A stretch of 64,000 bases of DNA from Laccaria trichodermophora (GCA_018417955.1 JACTVC010000001.1:4402001-4466000); one strand, 5' to 3'. Positions 23,556 through 35,234 are shown, counted from the first letter of the stretch. A program made the numbers and translations. The notes: generated from the letters alone by a model not told the origin.

Positions 23556-24088
23556 TCGTCGTAATGGCGGGTTCCAAGGGTAAGGAGGCATTTCGTAGGC
23601 CTCTGCGCCAACTCAAAACTCCGCTCGGAAAACGCTCAGCTCCGCTGAGCCTTTTCCCCTCGAGCCCCGCTCGTCAATCATGGTCGCGACATCGATCCCT
23701 GACTCAGTGCCAAAGTTTGGCAGATGCTGGGTTAGGAGAAGTAATCGGTGTCGCTTCCCTCTCCTGTGCTGGCTCTCTCTCTCTCAGACCACATCTATCC
23801 AGCACAGGTAAGCGCCCCGCGCTCTCTCCCTCTATGCGCCGCATACTCATCCAAATGAACAGTGATCCTCGCATCTAGGCTCCGCCTATCGTTTTCTACA
23901 AACGCACTCTAATCACTCTTCATTTGGTGAGGCCTTTTCTTCATATTGAGCTTTGTGCACATTCTTACATCCTTCTGGTTCAGACTTCGTCTGCTAGACT
24001 CGGATTGTAAGAAGCTTCGTAAGACCCTGCCCAGCTCAATACTCACGTATTGTGCCTCCTGCAGAATCTCTTCAGATTTTCTCTGGCC
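23556..24088 (+). repeat. A2 split direct repeat
   Basis: These 533 bp are identical to A1 except at two sites (G/A in GACCACGTC, A/G in CAAACACAC). A2 lacks the hAT MITE and shows the empty insertion site ATTTGGTG. Confidence 0.93.
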
Positions 24089-24189
24089 CTCCCTCCACTC
24101 CCTCTTCTTTCTTTTTATCTCTCTTTTTTTTCTCATAAAGGACTTTATTCTAATGTAATTGTATCCACATTTGTACGCGTAGTGTAGTG

Positions 24190-24293
24190 TAGCTTACACT
24201 CCCCAGCCCAAAAAATTTTGGGGCTCGCCTTCGGCGACCCTTTGTTGCTGCTATCACCACCTTGTGATTCTCTCCACCTTTGAACAGCGCAGC
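24190..24293 (+). repeat. B2 split direct repeat (right end of the element)
   Basis: Second copy of B1; the similarity stops after CAGCGCAGC at 24293, which defines the element's right boundary. The flank CTAGGGTCTCGG is new sequence. Confidence 0.88.
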
Positions 24294-25639
24294 CTAGGGT
24301 CTCGGAGGGTTGCGCCCGGACATCTCGGTGACCCTTGATGGCATAATCTATCTTATCAAATACATAGTATCTAATCCACCACGCTTGTCTTCCATTTGAG
24401 GCACAAAACTGCAAGAACGCGTCCCCTTGTTCTTTCTCCCTTCTCGCCCTCATCTGCTCTCACCTGCCGCCCTCTCCGCCGTCGATGTGGGCGTCGCTCT
24501 GCCCCCGTTTCTCGCTTTTTTGGCCCAACTAGTCTGGCTGCTGGCTCGGATCGCCCTCCTGTCGCGGTCCTCCTCCCGGGAAGGCGCCTCTTCAGCGTCA
24601 ACATCTGAGTCCTCGTCAATGCGCGCCCTTTTGGTTTCACGGCCGTCTCCGTCGTTTGCTGGAACCCCTCATCCTTGCCCTGGACTGACACCCCCTGCCT
24701 CTCATGTAAGGTCTTTTGCTGGAACTGCTCAACCTTGCCCTGGCCCTGGAGTGACACTCCCTGCCTTTCATGTAAGGTCTTCTACTTCACTTTCTTCCCT
24801 ATGTATCTCGCTCACAAAGGGTTTCAGATACAGCCCAGAGCAACATTTTTGCCCGCCCTCCGACAATGCGTGCAGTTTTTTTCAGACACGCGCACTCGGC
24901 GACTGGTTGGAGGCCTCACGTTGTCCCCCTTTGGTGTTTACGAGAACGGCGAAGAATGTGGTCGCGAGGGGGCATTTCCGGCTGAAGGCGATGAATTCGT
25001 TTGACCAAGGTTTCCAATCCTTCGTGAGTTCAGTCCAATTTTTTGTGAGTTTCCTTCACGTCAACTGCTATCTATCTCGTCTTTTTCAGGCCTGGTCTAG
25101 CATCCTCGTCTCCATTGGTACCTCAAGCACGTAGTAGATCATTATTAGATACATAACATTTGACAGCTCCTCGTAACTAATAGCAGATACGGTTTTAAGC
25201 TGACTCAATGGATTGAGAGCACGTTCGCTTGCCCCCATCAGCAAAACCTGGGTGAGCTAGGCAGCACGTGGCAGGGCTGTGTAGTGCCATAGCACCATAG
25301 AAAGGGGTATCACCTTTACAGTCACCTGCGCGTTCTATGCAGCTCTACATAGAAACGCACAGCCACTACACAGCACTCCCTAGAATCTCAGAGCAGATCT
25401 GCAGCCATTCATAGAAACACATAGCCACTTCATAGTGCTCCCTAGAATTACGGAGCAGATCTGCAGCCCTCAGTAGCAACCCCGGGGTCTGCAGATTCCT
25501 AGAGGGGGGGCATACATTCTGCTCATTTCAATACCATATTGCATGATTTTTACACAGAACTTGTGTTACGAAAAATAAGTTTATTGTCTGCACTACTACA
25601 TTATACAAGATATCCTAATATTCTACATAGTAATGACTG
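24294..25639. other. No firm gene; short tandem repeats
   Basis: The minus strand next to the retroelement reads open (24453 down to 24294, KIDYAIKGHRDVRAQPSETLG) and could be an exon cut by the insertion, but I have no family match. A 66-bp unit is duplicated at about 24654-24782 (TTTGCTGGAAC..CATGTAAGGTCTT). At about 25338-25470 there is a 65-70-bp direct repeat (CATAGAAAC.CA.AGCCACT..CAGATCTGCAGCC). Plus-strand frames at 24396-25134 run through these repeats and are not convincing. Confidence 0.4.
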
Positions 25640-26390
25640 CAGACCATCCATCTTTCATCAACAGAGGGAGGATGCCATTCGCCAACAAGGAAGGGAAGAC
25701 GGTTGTTTGTCGAGGGACGGAGCCATTCTTCAAAGGAGGGAGGACGCCATTCGTCGACAAGGGAGGGAGGACACCGTTCGTCGACAACAGAGGGAAGATG
25801 CGTTTGTCGACAAGTGAGGGAAGACGCCATTTTTCAAGGCAGGGGGAACACCATTTATCAACGAGAGAGGGAGGACGCCGTTCATCAACGAGGGAGGACA
25901 CCATTCGTCGAGGGAGAAACGCCGTCCGTCAAGGGAGGGAGGATGCCGTTCGTCGACAAGTGAGGGAGCAGTTCATCGAGGGAGGACACTGTTCATCGGG
26001 GGAGCCGTTTGTCGAGGGAGGGGGGCGGTTTGTCAAGAGGGAGCCTTTCGTCAAGGGAGGGAGCTGTTTGCCGAGAGAGGGAGCCATTCGTCGAGGGAGG
26101 AGTTGTTTGTCGACAAGGGAGCTGTTCGTCAATGAGGGAGGGATCTTTTCTTTAAGGGAGGAAGCCATTCTTCACAGGAGCAAGCTGTTCTTCAAGGGAG
26201 GCAGGGAGCCATTCTTCAAGGGGGGGAGGAAGCCATTCTTCAAGAGAGGGAGGATGCCGTTCTTCAAGGGAGGGAGGACGCCGTTCATGGACGAGGGAGG
26301 ACACTGTTCATCAAGGGGCGCAGTTCGTCAACAAGGGAGGGAGGATGCTGTAACTCAACGAGGGAGGACGCCGTTTGTCAAGGAGAAGTT
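25640..26390. repeat. Purine-rich minisatellite (about 22-30-bp units)
   Basis: Degenerate tandem units built on GAGGGAGGACGCCATTCGTC fill about 750 bp. The plus strand stays open for 273 codons (25633-26454), but the frame only reflects unit length and Gly/Arg/Phe-rich repetition. I do not regard it as a gene. Confidence 0.85.
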
Positions 26391-27622
26391 GAACATTGTG
26401 GTGGGAAGGAAGAACAATGAATTTCCGTGTTGGGAAATTCAAAGTTCAACATAATCACATGATGTCGGAGTTTCAACGGACTTGAACAAATTGTCTTGCA
26501 ACTTGAAGTTGTTTGTCGCCTGTCACTGTCTTTCACAGAAAGCATGGCATTCGAGGTGGGCATACACAATTGTAGATGGTACCATGTAATCAGGCAAATA
26601 TAAAGTTCATATTGGAAAATTATTGAACAATTTCCGAGCCTTCCAAGAAATTTGCAGTTGTTACCAGAAATTTCCTGGCTATTTCCATGATTTCCCGAAA
26701 TTTCCTGTTTTTTGGTAGTAGTACTAGTAGTAACAATTGAAGTTGTCTAAGTTCAAAAATGTGAGTTGAGCGCGGCACGTGACTTCCCGCAACAGTACCG
26801 ACTTCCATCAATTCACACTTACACTTTCTAGGATAGCTCATAGCTATAACTTCATGAGTATTGCACCGTTTAGCCTCTATATAGGCTTATTTTAATTGCT
26901 TCATTCACGCGAATGCAATCCAATTTACGGCGTAGAAAAATTTGGAGTACCTCACAAACTGTAGCATAAACTATTTGGCCTGTATTAGACATCTGAAATA
27001 TATATTATCATCATGAGTTCTGCTCCGTTTCATGCGATTTTGGGCTTGTTAGAAACGCACAAATTAGAGCTTTAAAACGGGTCTGAGATCCCCTAATATT
27101 TCGACGTTTAAGGCGACCTCCGATAACATTTACCGTTTTTAGACAGATTCTTCACCAGTAATTGGTCCAAAGCCATTTGAGTTTTGAACGAAATACTACG
27201 TAAATAGACGCGTTGGAATCGGCTTGAACACCACTTTCCAACGCAAAAAAATTACAAAAGACGAATATGTTTTGCAAAAGATACTTCATATTCTTTCTTG
27301 TTGCAATCTTTGTAGGTCAATCAATCTCTGGACAGTGTTGTACTTTCTTCTTATTCCAGGCGTATTTTGGTCATAAATTATTCATATACAATAGGGAATG
27401 TGTTTTCTACTGAAATCTAGTATACTTGTAGTTTGACTCCCTATAAGGGCTGGGTAGAAAGTGGAGGCCCCTCTATAGCACCCTATAGTAATGGCACAAG
27501 TCTCTGTAGTGCTGTATAGCACAAGCTTACGCCCACACAGTGCTGTGGAGCACTGTGGAGCGCTAGGGCATCTAGCCAAACTTGGCGTGTAACTATGGGA
27601 AACTATGATATTAGCGGAAGCA
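26391..27622. other. AT-rich stretch without a supported gene
   Basis: No long frame or domain on either strand. There is a run of GAAATTT/AAATTTCC words at 26630-26720 and a GC-balanced block at 27440-27560 rich in GTGCTGTAGAGC-type palindromic words, which resembles the block at 25270-25330. It may be decayed repeat sequence. Confidence 0.4.
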
Positions 27623-30137
27623 CTATGCCTGTCTACGTGGGAAAATCAGGTTTTGCTGATGCCTGCGCCGTTTCCTCAAGCCTTCATCTTGCTGGCGTAG
27701 CGTGATTGCTTTTGCGAGTGGAACTAAGCCACGCTTGTGTTCTGGATAGGCTGAACAAAACTGTTCCTTGTCCCGCTTGTATCTAATCATGCATGGCTTA
27801 GTGCAAAACAGAAAACATTGAATGAAACACAAACCTGCTGATGAACTCCAGCGCAACTATCTCTCTCTGGTGGTACTTTGTGCTTTGACCGGATTCCTTC
27901 AGCCATTTCGGGTCCCAATCTTTGAGAGGTATGTCCAGTCCCCGACTCTCATCAGTATTTTCCCAGTCTTTGACTGCACGCTTCCAGGCCCGTTCACCGT
28001 ATCCACGCCCAATCTCAGGAACGATGTGCCTAGGTCCGGAAAGAATGTTACTGTGGTTATCGTTTTGCTTGAGTCGTGTTGCCGACGGCTGATTCAAATT
28101 GTTATAACCTCTAGAACTTGATAGTCCAATTGGCAGGACTGTCGTGCCAGCTTGCTGCTGGATCGGAGCACCGCCAGCTTGGCATGGGCCGACCAAAAAG
28201 GGTGTCAAAGAGCCTGGATGTATGGCAGGTGCATAGCCCTGTTCTGGCCCAATGGTCATGGGGAACGATGGGCCCAAATACGGGGATGTCGTTCCTGACT
28301 GGGCGGCTTGAAAAGGTGGTGGAAGTGCGGGGTGAGCAGCAACGTTTGTGCTTCCTCTGTAAGCTAATGTCCACTCAAGCCGCTGTACATGGTCAGCAAT
28401 GCGTTTCGTGTCCTCGGCTTGCCTCAAGAATAATTCGCGGCACTCGAATACCGAAATGGGTGCCATCTCCGTGTCCTCTCCCATGTGAGATTGGCCCCCA
28501 AACGTATTGATCGGATTCAGTGCGTCACTGTGGTCCTCTTCGTACGTATAGAGCTCATCAAGCAGGTACCTTATCAACGTGTCACGCTAGTCCATCAGAA
28601 TAATCAGCAGGAGGATTGCGGGGTTCAATCATCGCTTACATGTTCACCTTGGGCCCAACCCCCCCACCATCAGATCCGGGCCAAAGTCCAACGCTGACCA
28701 AGTGGCGCAAATTGAAACCAGTACTGAGCACCACCCCAACGAAAGCAGTGAGTAGTGAAGTGTTTTGCACCACTGATCCCTGCCGCTGCTGCCATCTGAT
28801 TGATTTTTTTCTGGATCACAGGCCCGGTTATAGGTCGCTCAGGATGAACCAAAACTCCGTTCACGCCCAACGTGGGGAAGATGTAATCCTCTGGTTGAAG
28901 CTTGCGTTTCAAGAGGTGTGTTTCGTAAAATTCCTTCCACCTTAACATATGCGTGTACATATCGATCGCGGGAGTCTTCAGCTGCGGGTGTATATTGTAC
29001 GTATGACCTGCATGGTCAAGAGGTTACTATTTTAAAGCAAAGTGCACGCTTGCGATATCGGGGACTCGCCATTCAGTCCGTGTTCACCCTTTTTCATCTT
29101 CCTCTGCCAGTTCTTCCGATTTTTAAGACTGACTTTGATAAACTTTCCAGATGCTGGTGACCTGCCTGGTTGCGGATCTGGGGAGAAGTTGAAATGCTTG
29201 GCTTGAAGCCGCACAGTTTCGCAATTTCTGGGATAAGTATGTAAGTCGCTTGCAATTCACCATCCCAATGACAAATGTATATCACTGACTGTGTCCATAA
29301 AGTAAACCCAGTCGTTGTGAAAGCATTGAACAACAACAACGCAGCTTTCAAACCAAGCGCCTTTGGCTCCGCGTCGTCAGGACATTGCTGCTGCATGTAA
29401 GCAAGCAGCTTGTTCATATCCTCCATTGTCATTGCTTGTGTGTGGGTTCGATCGGCCTTGCCATCCTTGTTCTTGCATGCATCGTGCATGTCTTCAACAG
29501 CGGCGCTCCGAACTGGGTTGCCAACGTATCGCTTGTTGACCTCATCAAAATGCCAGCGGCCACGATAGGTGTCGCTATCCCTGTCTCAAAGGGTAAGTTC
29601 AATGTGCAATGTAAGTAAATAACATAGAACTTACATTGTGTCATAGTGCCGAATAAATGCAGCATGGATGGCATGTGCTGTGGAGATACCAAGGTCCTCC
29701 GTAAAACACTTGTACGCCATGAACATGGCAATCGCGACAGGCGTGCATTTCACAGGGGGTCCCGTAAATGCAGTCGGAAACTCAGGATCCATCGTTACAT
29801 CTGGGTCCCCCTCCCCAATTTCCGTGATATCCTCCTTGTCTTCCTCATCGTCCTCGTCAACGCTCAACTTCTCACCCTCCTCTGCCTGCCACCGTTCCTC
29901 TACACGCTCTTGCTCCTCCTGTGCAAAGGTGGCTAGCCACTCCATCCCTCGACGAACATGTCCGTCATAACCATTGGTCGTGCTCTCGGCCTTGCCGTGC
30001 TTTTTCTTTGCATTGGTTGCTGTCTTTTGGATCGACGCATAGGTTTGTTTTGGTGATACTACCTTTTTGGTAGACTTCTTGGAAGGTTTGCTTTGGTTTT
30101 TAGAGTGAGGAGACATGGCACAAAAGGATGACTTCAC
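27623..30137 (-). pseudogene. Crypton-type tyrosine recombinase with Gcr1-like DNA-binding domain, inactivated
   Basis: Cryptons are DNA transposons that move with a tyrosine recombinase; fungal ones carry a GCR1_C domain. Candidate start is MSPHSKNQ at 30116. Exons in order: Lys-rich N-terminus and HYDTM; after an intron, DTYRGRWHFDEVNKRYVGNPV at 29572-29490 and on to AFTTTGFTLWT; then LQAKHFNF to GEHGLNG; then PEDYIFPTLGVNG and the box THCFRWGGAQY (28960-28670); then DTLIRYLLDEL; last, GERAWKRAVKDW and, after a 52-nt intron (27783-27834), RDKEQFCSAYPEHKRG and RKRR, the GCR1_C region. Two lesions: a TGA at 28670-28672 where the family has Arg (ARI-stop-WWGGW), just before the nucleophile region, and Gln at the expected first catalytic Arg (WTQNCE). 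Both fit C-to-T change on one or other strand. Confidence 0.82.
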
Positions 30138-30258
30138 GGTGTACTAGGCTGCTGCTATATATTGTGGCTCGATCGACGGTGAAACACATGCGGGGATCTC
30201 GCTTAGAGATCTGTTTATTGCAGGCGAATAGCACGAAAGGACAATAATAGTGAATAAA

Positions 30259-32308
30259 CTAGTCTTCGTCGCCAGTAAGATCAATATCTACGTGAGCTGG
30301 GGGAGAGTATGGTTCATTGTCCGAGTCATCTCCCTCAATGATCTTGAGCACCTCCCCCTCTTCCCTTCCTGAATCATCCCCAGTAAGATCAATGACCTGT
30401 TGAGAATGCTCAAAGGCCATTCTACCCCCCTCATCCGAAATGTTGCCCTCATCTGAGGAGTCATCAATCTCAATGACATCATTCCAATCCGAACAACCAC
30501 CGCTAATCTCGACGCCATCCGAAGTGGCTTTCAGGTGCTTCTGTGAATCACCACCAAAAAGAATCTATAATGCCATGTCAAAGGTAAGGTCTAATATTTG
30601 ATAAAGAAGAGAATCACTCACGGGGACATATAGCTCATGTTTGTCAAGCCGTGGTTTTCCGGAAGCTCGATGGTATTCCTCCACAAGCCCAGCAGCTGCA
30701 GAACGGAGAATGGGTCCAGGTACCCAAGCATTTCCAGATTCATGAGTTCCAGCGCCGCGAGTTGTACCAGTGGCTGTGAGTGCAACGGGCGTGACAGAGG
30801 GCAGCCAGACTGAGATATCGTAAGAAGCAAATGCCGTGGGTGAGTTGATTTTGATGCCCGTTTTATGGATGTGTCAAATCGAGTTGACACCCAAGCCAGT
30901 GTTTACCGTTGTTGGCGGCTTGCAATGTGCCTAGGAATTCAAAGGATAAGCGTTCTCATGAAGCTCAGACAGAAGAAATTTACCATTGCCAGCTCTCGCA
31001 CACATTGCCCATTCCATACTTTGGTAGAAAACCTATCGAGGATGTTATCCCAACCAAACAGCTGCTGGCACAGCACAGCTAATGCAGCCGTATCCGGAAG
31101 CTTTGAAACCCATGTTGAAGTATTGGGCTTGAAAGCTGGGTCGTTCTCTGATGTGATAGGGTTAGCGTACAATCGAAGGACAGTTGGATCAGGAAATTTT
31201 TCAGGGATACTAGCTGCCAATGATGGGTAGCGAGCCCCTAGGATGTTGTCAGGATTGAGAGAAAGCGCATCTTTCAGATCTTCACGCCAGTTAATTAGAA
31301 AAGCCTCCAGCTCGTGTTCAGGGAGGCTAAGCGTTGCATTGTAAAGGGAGTGAGCCAGGTTGGTAGTGGATAACGGCAATGCTTTTGTCATGCCGCAGCC
31401 CTTTAACCCTGCCTTTCGTTGATATGAGAAACATGCACTGGTGGGTAGATGTTAGGCTTACAGGATTGTAATCACCTCCTAGCATAGTCGCAAGGAAGAG
31501 GAGACTTGCAGGATTCAAAATTTTCGGGCCACCAGCCTCCGCAATGTAGATCTCAACACAGTCGCGATCAGACGGATCTTGCGGACTGCAAACAAGGGTC
31601 GTGAGGGATTAACTATCGCGAGAAAACCATGAGCATACCTTCTGATCACATGGGTCCCTCCAAAGAGGAATATATCGCTGTCGCTTGTCATCACCACGTC
31701 AACAGCTCCTATCCTATCAAGATATGCCATCTCTGCCTCAGCTTCAGCTGGAGCCTATGGTGCCATGAGAAACAAAATTAAAATGCAAAGTTTGAATAAA
31801 TCATACGTCGTGACAATAGAAACCGAAATTTTGAATGATTTTTTTGAAGTCTTGGGCAAGGTAATGCTCAGCTGCACCGACGGCAGTATTGCGCTTCTCA
31901 GATGGGCGCTTTGCACCATCGAATACAAAAACAATGATCACCGGAAGATATGCAAGGCCAGCAATGCGATCGAGCAGCAGACGAAGCTCTGCGTTCTTGC
32001 CCAGCGAGGCCCGCGCTGCCCCCTTCCTTCGTACGCTTTCTATTGCTCCTTGCGCTTCATACATCCATGGGCTATTTCGCGACAATTAGTCTAATGAACT
32101 ATAGAGCTTGGGAACCTTACCTAGCGTCAACGGCAATGATGAGGGCACCAGTTGTATGCTGCCGTGTCTCCCAGCCCTCGCGGACCACGAACTCTGTAAG
32201 AGACCGCTTCCGTGAAATTGCAGCAAGAACCTGAAAAAAAATCATCAATAAGACAGACAGGGAGTATTTGATGTAGCAAACAACCTTCCAAAGACCTGGA
32301 ATACCCAT
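30259..32308 (-). CDS. XPG/FEN1-family structure-specific nuclease (GEN1/Yen1-like)
   Basis: Family members cut flaps, bubbles or Holliday junctions in the nucleus with a two-metal centre. The start MGIPGLWK at 32308 is the typical XPG N-terminus, whose free second residue enters the active site. Acidic residues are present: AVDAS, FVFDGAKRP, PAEAEAEM, TSDSDIFLF and GGDYNPAGLKGCG, the last leading into the helix-hairpin-helix. About eight short introns join in frame over the nuclease core (for example GTT..CAG after GLWK). The C-terminal half is variable, and one joint near 30850-30940 is uncertain. The tail is acidic, with VIDLTGDD and VDIDLTGDED, which match SUMO-interacting motifs; Yen1 is known to use such motifs. 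The stop is at 30259, only about 120 bp from the Crypton start on the same strand. Such nucleases are multi-copy in many mushrooms, so this may be a transposon passenger. Confidence 0.82.
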
Positions 32309-32494
32309 GTTGTTGTCGATATATTGCATAGACAAGCCTCCAGCTTACGATGATGTATGATGTCTTGCCTAGTTCTAAAAATATACCAGTGGGCCTCAAG
32401 ATTGCAAGGCTCGCTAAAAACAAGACCAAAGAAAAAGACTGTAGCTAGTGTGAAGGTATCTACAAACATTGCCAACCTCCAAAATGAAAGCTAC

Positions 32495-33124
32495 ATGATT
32501 GTGGTGACAAGCAAAATGGAATTGACAAGCACCAGGGAGCCAGGCATGTGTGAAACCACTAGACAATCAGCGACGAAGTCAATGTATTGGCGCATTGGGT
32601 TTGTGTTCATTCCGACAAGCTTGACTCGTAGTGCATCTAGAAATACAAAGTTGACAGAAGCCACTTCGCAGGGAAGGAAAATGAGCTTACCAGAATTTTG
32701 CAGCCTCCATAACGATGTGCTTAACGACCTCGGGGTGGGGATGACACTTCAAGTGGCTGAAGAGGAGGCAGGTGAAGTTGGTGTGCAAACACAGCTGATA
32801 AGCGTGTTCAAGGTAAGTCCGGTCATGAGCCCTCGCTTCTTCATTCAGAGGAGGAGCTGGCGAAGACATCCTTGACAGCCACAAACGCCACCAGACGCTC
32901 AGCGAATGTGACTTGATCCAAGATCCACCTAAGAGCCCACTTCGCCTTGCGCTTGACGCAAGGAATTGTCTCAGTGGCGTCAAAGGGGTTCTCGCCAAGT
33001 GAGGACATGGGGGGTGAAGTGTCATTTGTTGTCGTTCATGTGGTTGTTCCAGTCATGGCGCTCCTCTGCAAGCCATCTCAGCTGTCCAGAAAGATGCCTC
33101 GGCTTTCTCGTACATTGCCAAATC
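32495..33124 (-). pseudogene. Ribonucleotide reductase small subunit (R2) fragment, decayed
   Basis: R2 supplies the diiron-tyrosyl radical for dNTP synthesis. Across frames on the minus strand the signature pieces appear in the right order: MYEKAEASFWTAEM (33122-33080), DWNNHMNDN, then [19 protein letters not shown] and [11 protein letters not shown], then KKRGLMTGLTL, then HTNFTCLLFSHLK, and after a 54-nt intron DALRVKLVGMN and QYIDFVADCL. The middle of the protein between HFTPHVL and the ATET block is deleted, the FFSGSFASIFW stretch is lost, and there are frameshifts and a stop. A retained GTAAGC..CTAG intron shows a DNA-level copy, not a processed retrocopy. It starts just upstream of the XPG nuclease on the same strand. 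Confidence 0.82.
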
Positions 33125-33128
33125 TAAG

Positions 33129-33390
33129 GATGGGCCTCAGTATCAACATGACATGACTACGAGATGGACATGTGGCTTACCTCACGTTACTGCATGGGAA
33201 ACAACACGAATCGGCAGTTTGACTCCTTAAGCAGCAGGCCAACATTTGCCTAATCGGACGATGGGCCTCAGTATCAATGCGACAGATGGAGGTATGACTT
33301 ACGATTGTTGCACTGAATGGAAAAATCAGCGCATTGACTCCTTGAGCAGAGGCGCGTCACCTTAGCACGCTTGTGAGACAATGACACTTC
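33129..33390. repeat. Degenerate 131-bp tandem duplication
   Basis: GATGGGCCTCAGTATCAA occurs at 33129 and 33260, and TTGACTCCTTRAGCAG follows in both units, so two diverged 131-bp copies lie side by side at the upstream edge of the R2 fragment. Confidence 0.75.
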
Positions 33391-35232
33391 AGAAGTATAA
33401 AAACACGTACTGCTAGCTGTCGCTCTCAATTTAGTGATTGTCGTGAGCTCTTTGAGGAGAAGTCGGGAGTTGGTCAGGAGTTTCGGTGGGTGTTGTGCGA
33501 GGCCCAGCCTGCGTTAGCGATAAACAATCAACAAACTTTGAAACTCCGCCTCAATTTCAGCACCATCTCCGCTCAGGTCCTTTCACGCAACTCGATTACT
33601 TGAGTTCCAGCTTGCAGATATGGATAGAAAATGCTTTAAAAAGCATATAATTTATTGTAATCGTTCTTTCAGCTGTAGTTTCTTATTCCGACAAAAGAAA
33701 TTGCCCTCCAGTGAGTCCTTTATAGGTCTGAATATCCCGAGGTCAAGTTAAGCTGAAGAAAGCTTAAATTCGGCTTAAATTTTCGGGAATTTAAGCTGAA
33801 TTTAATAGATCATCAACGGATCATCAATTCCGCTCCGTCGCATCCTTATTTCCGGTGGCAACCAAGGGCAACCACCAGTATGAATAGCATCACGACATCT
33901 AAACACAACAAATTTCATCCCGGAAATCTCTACCCTCTTACACTCCTCAGCTAAACATATACAGTGCTTGTATTTGACAATCCACACAATTTATACACAT
34001 TGCCCAAGCCAAATTTTTACTTTAAATGGACCCCAAGCTTTCGTCAACATATCCGAGTCATTGCTTGCCAGACCAGTACAACTTGAATTGACTAGATATT
34101 GAACATTACATAAAGAAAAATAAAGAATCATAGCTGAACAGCTATTTAAAAAAATCTGCCACTGCGAAGATAGACTCACAGCTGGTGAGTTTTTTTTGAA
34201 GCTCGAGCACTAAGCCCAACCCAAGTTTCAGTGTAGGCGTGACACTGTCTAGGCCCTAAAAACCCTGACGGCGACTTCCAGGGCAGCTCATGCATCAATG
34301 TGTCTCCCTGCACCACTAGGCTTGCCCATCATAGCTGAGAAGCAGAATGGTCAGCACACATAAAAACACAAAGAAAAAAAAACAAGAGACCAGGACTGAG
34401 TAGATGGGGGATTTGCTTGATGAGGGTCTCAGCAGTGAGTATTCGACGTCGATTTGTCTGGCACAATCTATGGATGCAGAGTGACATGTGGGCGGGGAAT
34501 GTTGAACATTGCGGAGGCCTGAGCCTGTCACGGTCAGTAAACAAAAACACTAACGTTGACGATTCCAGAGAAACCATTGTCCTTCTGAGGATCGTAGTTC
34601 TTGAGACCGATCTGTGATTCAACGGTACAAAGTTGCGCTTCTTTTCGCCATTGCGTCAGTGACCAATATCGAGCGCTGCACGCTTGACACTGAGCGTTGG
34701 CTAGAACTGCAGCACAATATCAGTGGTTACTCGTCATCGGGTATATTGAGCTCACCTCATGCTTTTTCTGTACTTATTGGTCAGGAGTGATGCAAGAGTT
34801 AGGTGCGTTCCAAGAAAAAACATCACCCTGGCAACTTCGCGCCAACCCTTGAATCTATAATGCTTGGCCGCTAAGCTGCAAGCCGAGCAGACTGAGAACA
34901 TCATAAGTTAGATTTCTTTTATTTTCCATGGTTCGTATAATTACCGTGCAATGAGATTATGAGGGAGCCCATGGGTGGATACAAAAGCATGGACGGAGGA
35001 GACATGAAGTGCAAACATTGCATCGTAGATCTCGGTGCTAAGTATATCTCGGCGCTATCAATAACAAACTTAGCGGCCATCAATACCTTTGCCCCAAGGT
35101 GTATTTGCCTTACGCTCGCCTGCCTTGCATATCTCACTGAATCGGATCGCCTCAAGATCCTCACCGATTCTCTGGGTTCTCAAATTTAACAGAATTTAAC
35201 GTGTCTCTTGAATTCGGGTGAATAACCTGACT
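33391..35232. other. No supported gene; promoter-like TATA block
   Basis: GTATAAAAACACG at about 33396-33410, followed by a pyrimidine-rich stretch, looks like a core promoter or the U3/R part of an LTR, but I could not find a second copy in the window. AT-rich sequence with AAGCTTAAATT inverted words lies at 33750-33805. Short frames on both strands at 34316-34622 and 34919-35189 show no domain. Confidence 0.35.
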
Positions 35233-35234
35233 TA

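Larger units (their letters stand above)
17508..24293 (+). mobile_element. Ngaro/DIRS-like tyrosine-recombinase retrotransposon, complete
   Basis: Order along the element: A1 repeat (17508-17881 continued at 18941-19099), ORF1, ORF2 with reverse transcriptase and RNase H, ORF3 tyrosine recombinase, B1 (23447-23550), A2 (23556-24088), a 101-bp spacer, B2 (24190-24293). This A1..B1-A2-B2 arrangement of split direct repeats is the known hallmark of Ngaro- and PAT-type elements, which integrate by a recombinase through a circular intermediate. A1 and A2 are each 533 bp once the MITE is removed and differ at two positions; B1 and B2 are 104 bp and differ at about two. No methyltransferase domain follows RNase H, which favours Ngaro over DIRS1. 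The three frames are open, so the copy is young and may be competent, apart from the insertion in A1. Confidence 0.92.

Noticed and set aside
17508..24293. LTR (Gypsy or Copia) retrotransposon
   Set aside because: No DDE integrase or protease is present; a tyrosine recombinase and split A/B repeats are.
25633..26454. 273-codon plus-strand frame
   Set aside because: It follows minisatellite units; composition is repetitive and there is no domain or start context.
33390..33600. Solo LTR suggested by a TATAAAAA box and pyrimidine-rich stretch
   Set aside because: No TG..CA borders, target duplication or second copy could be seen in the window.
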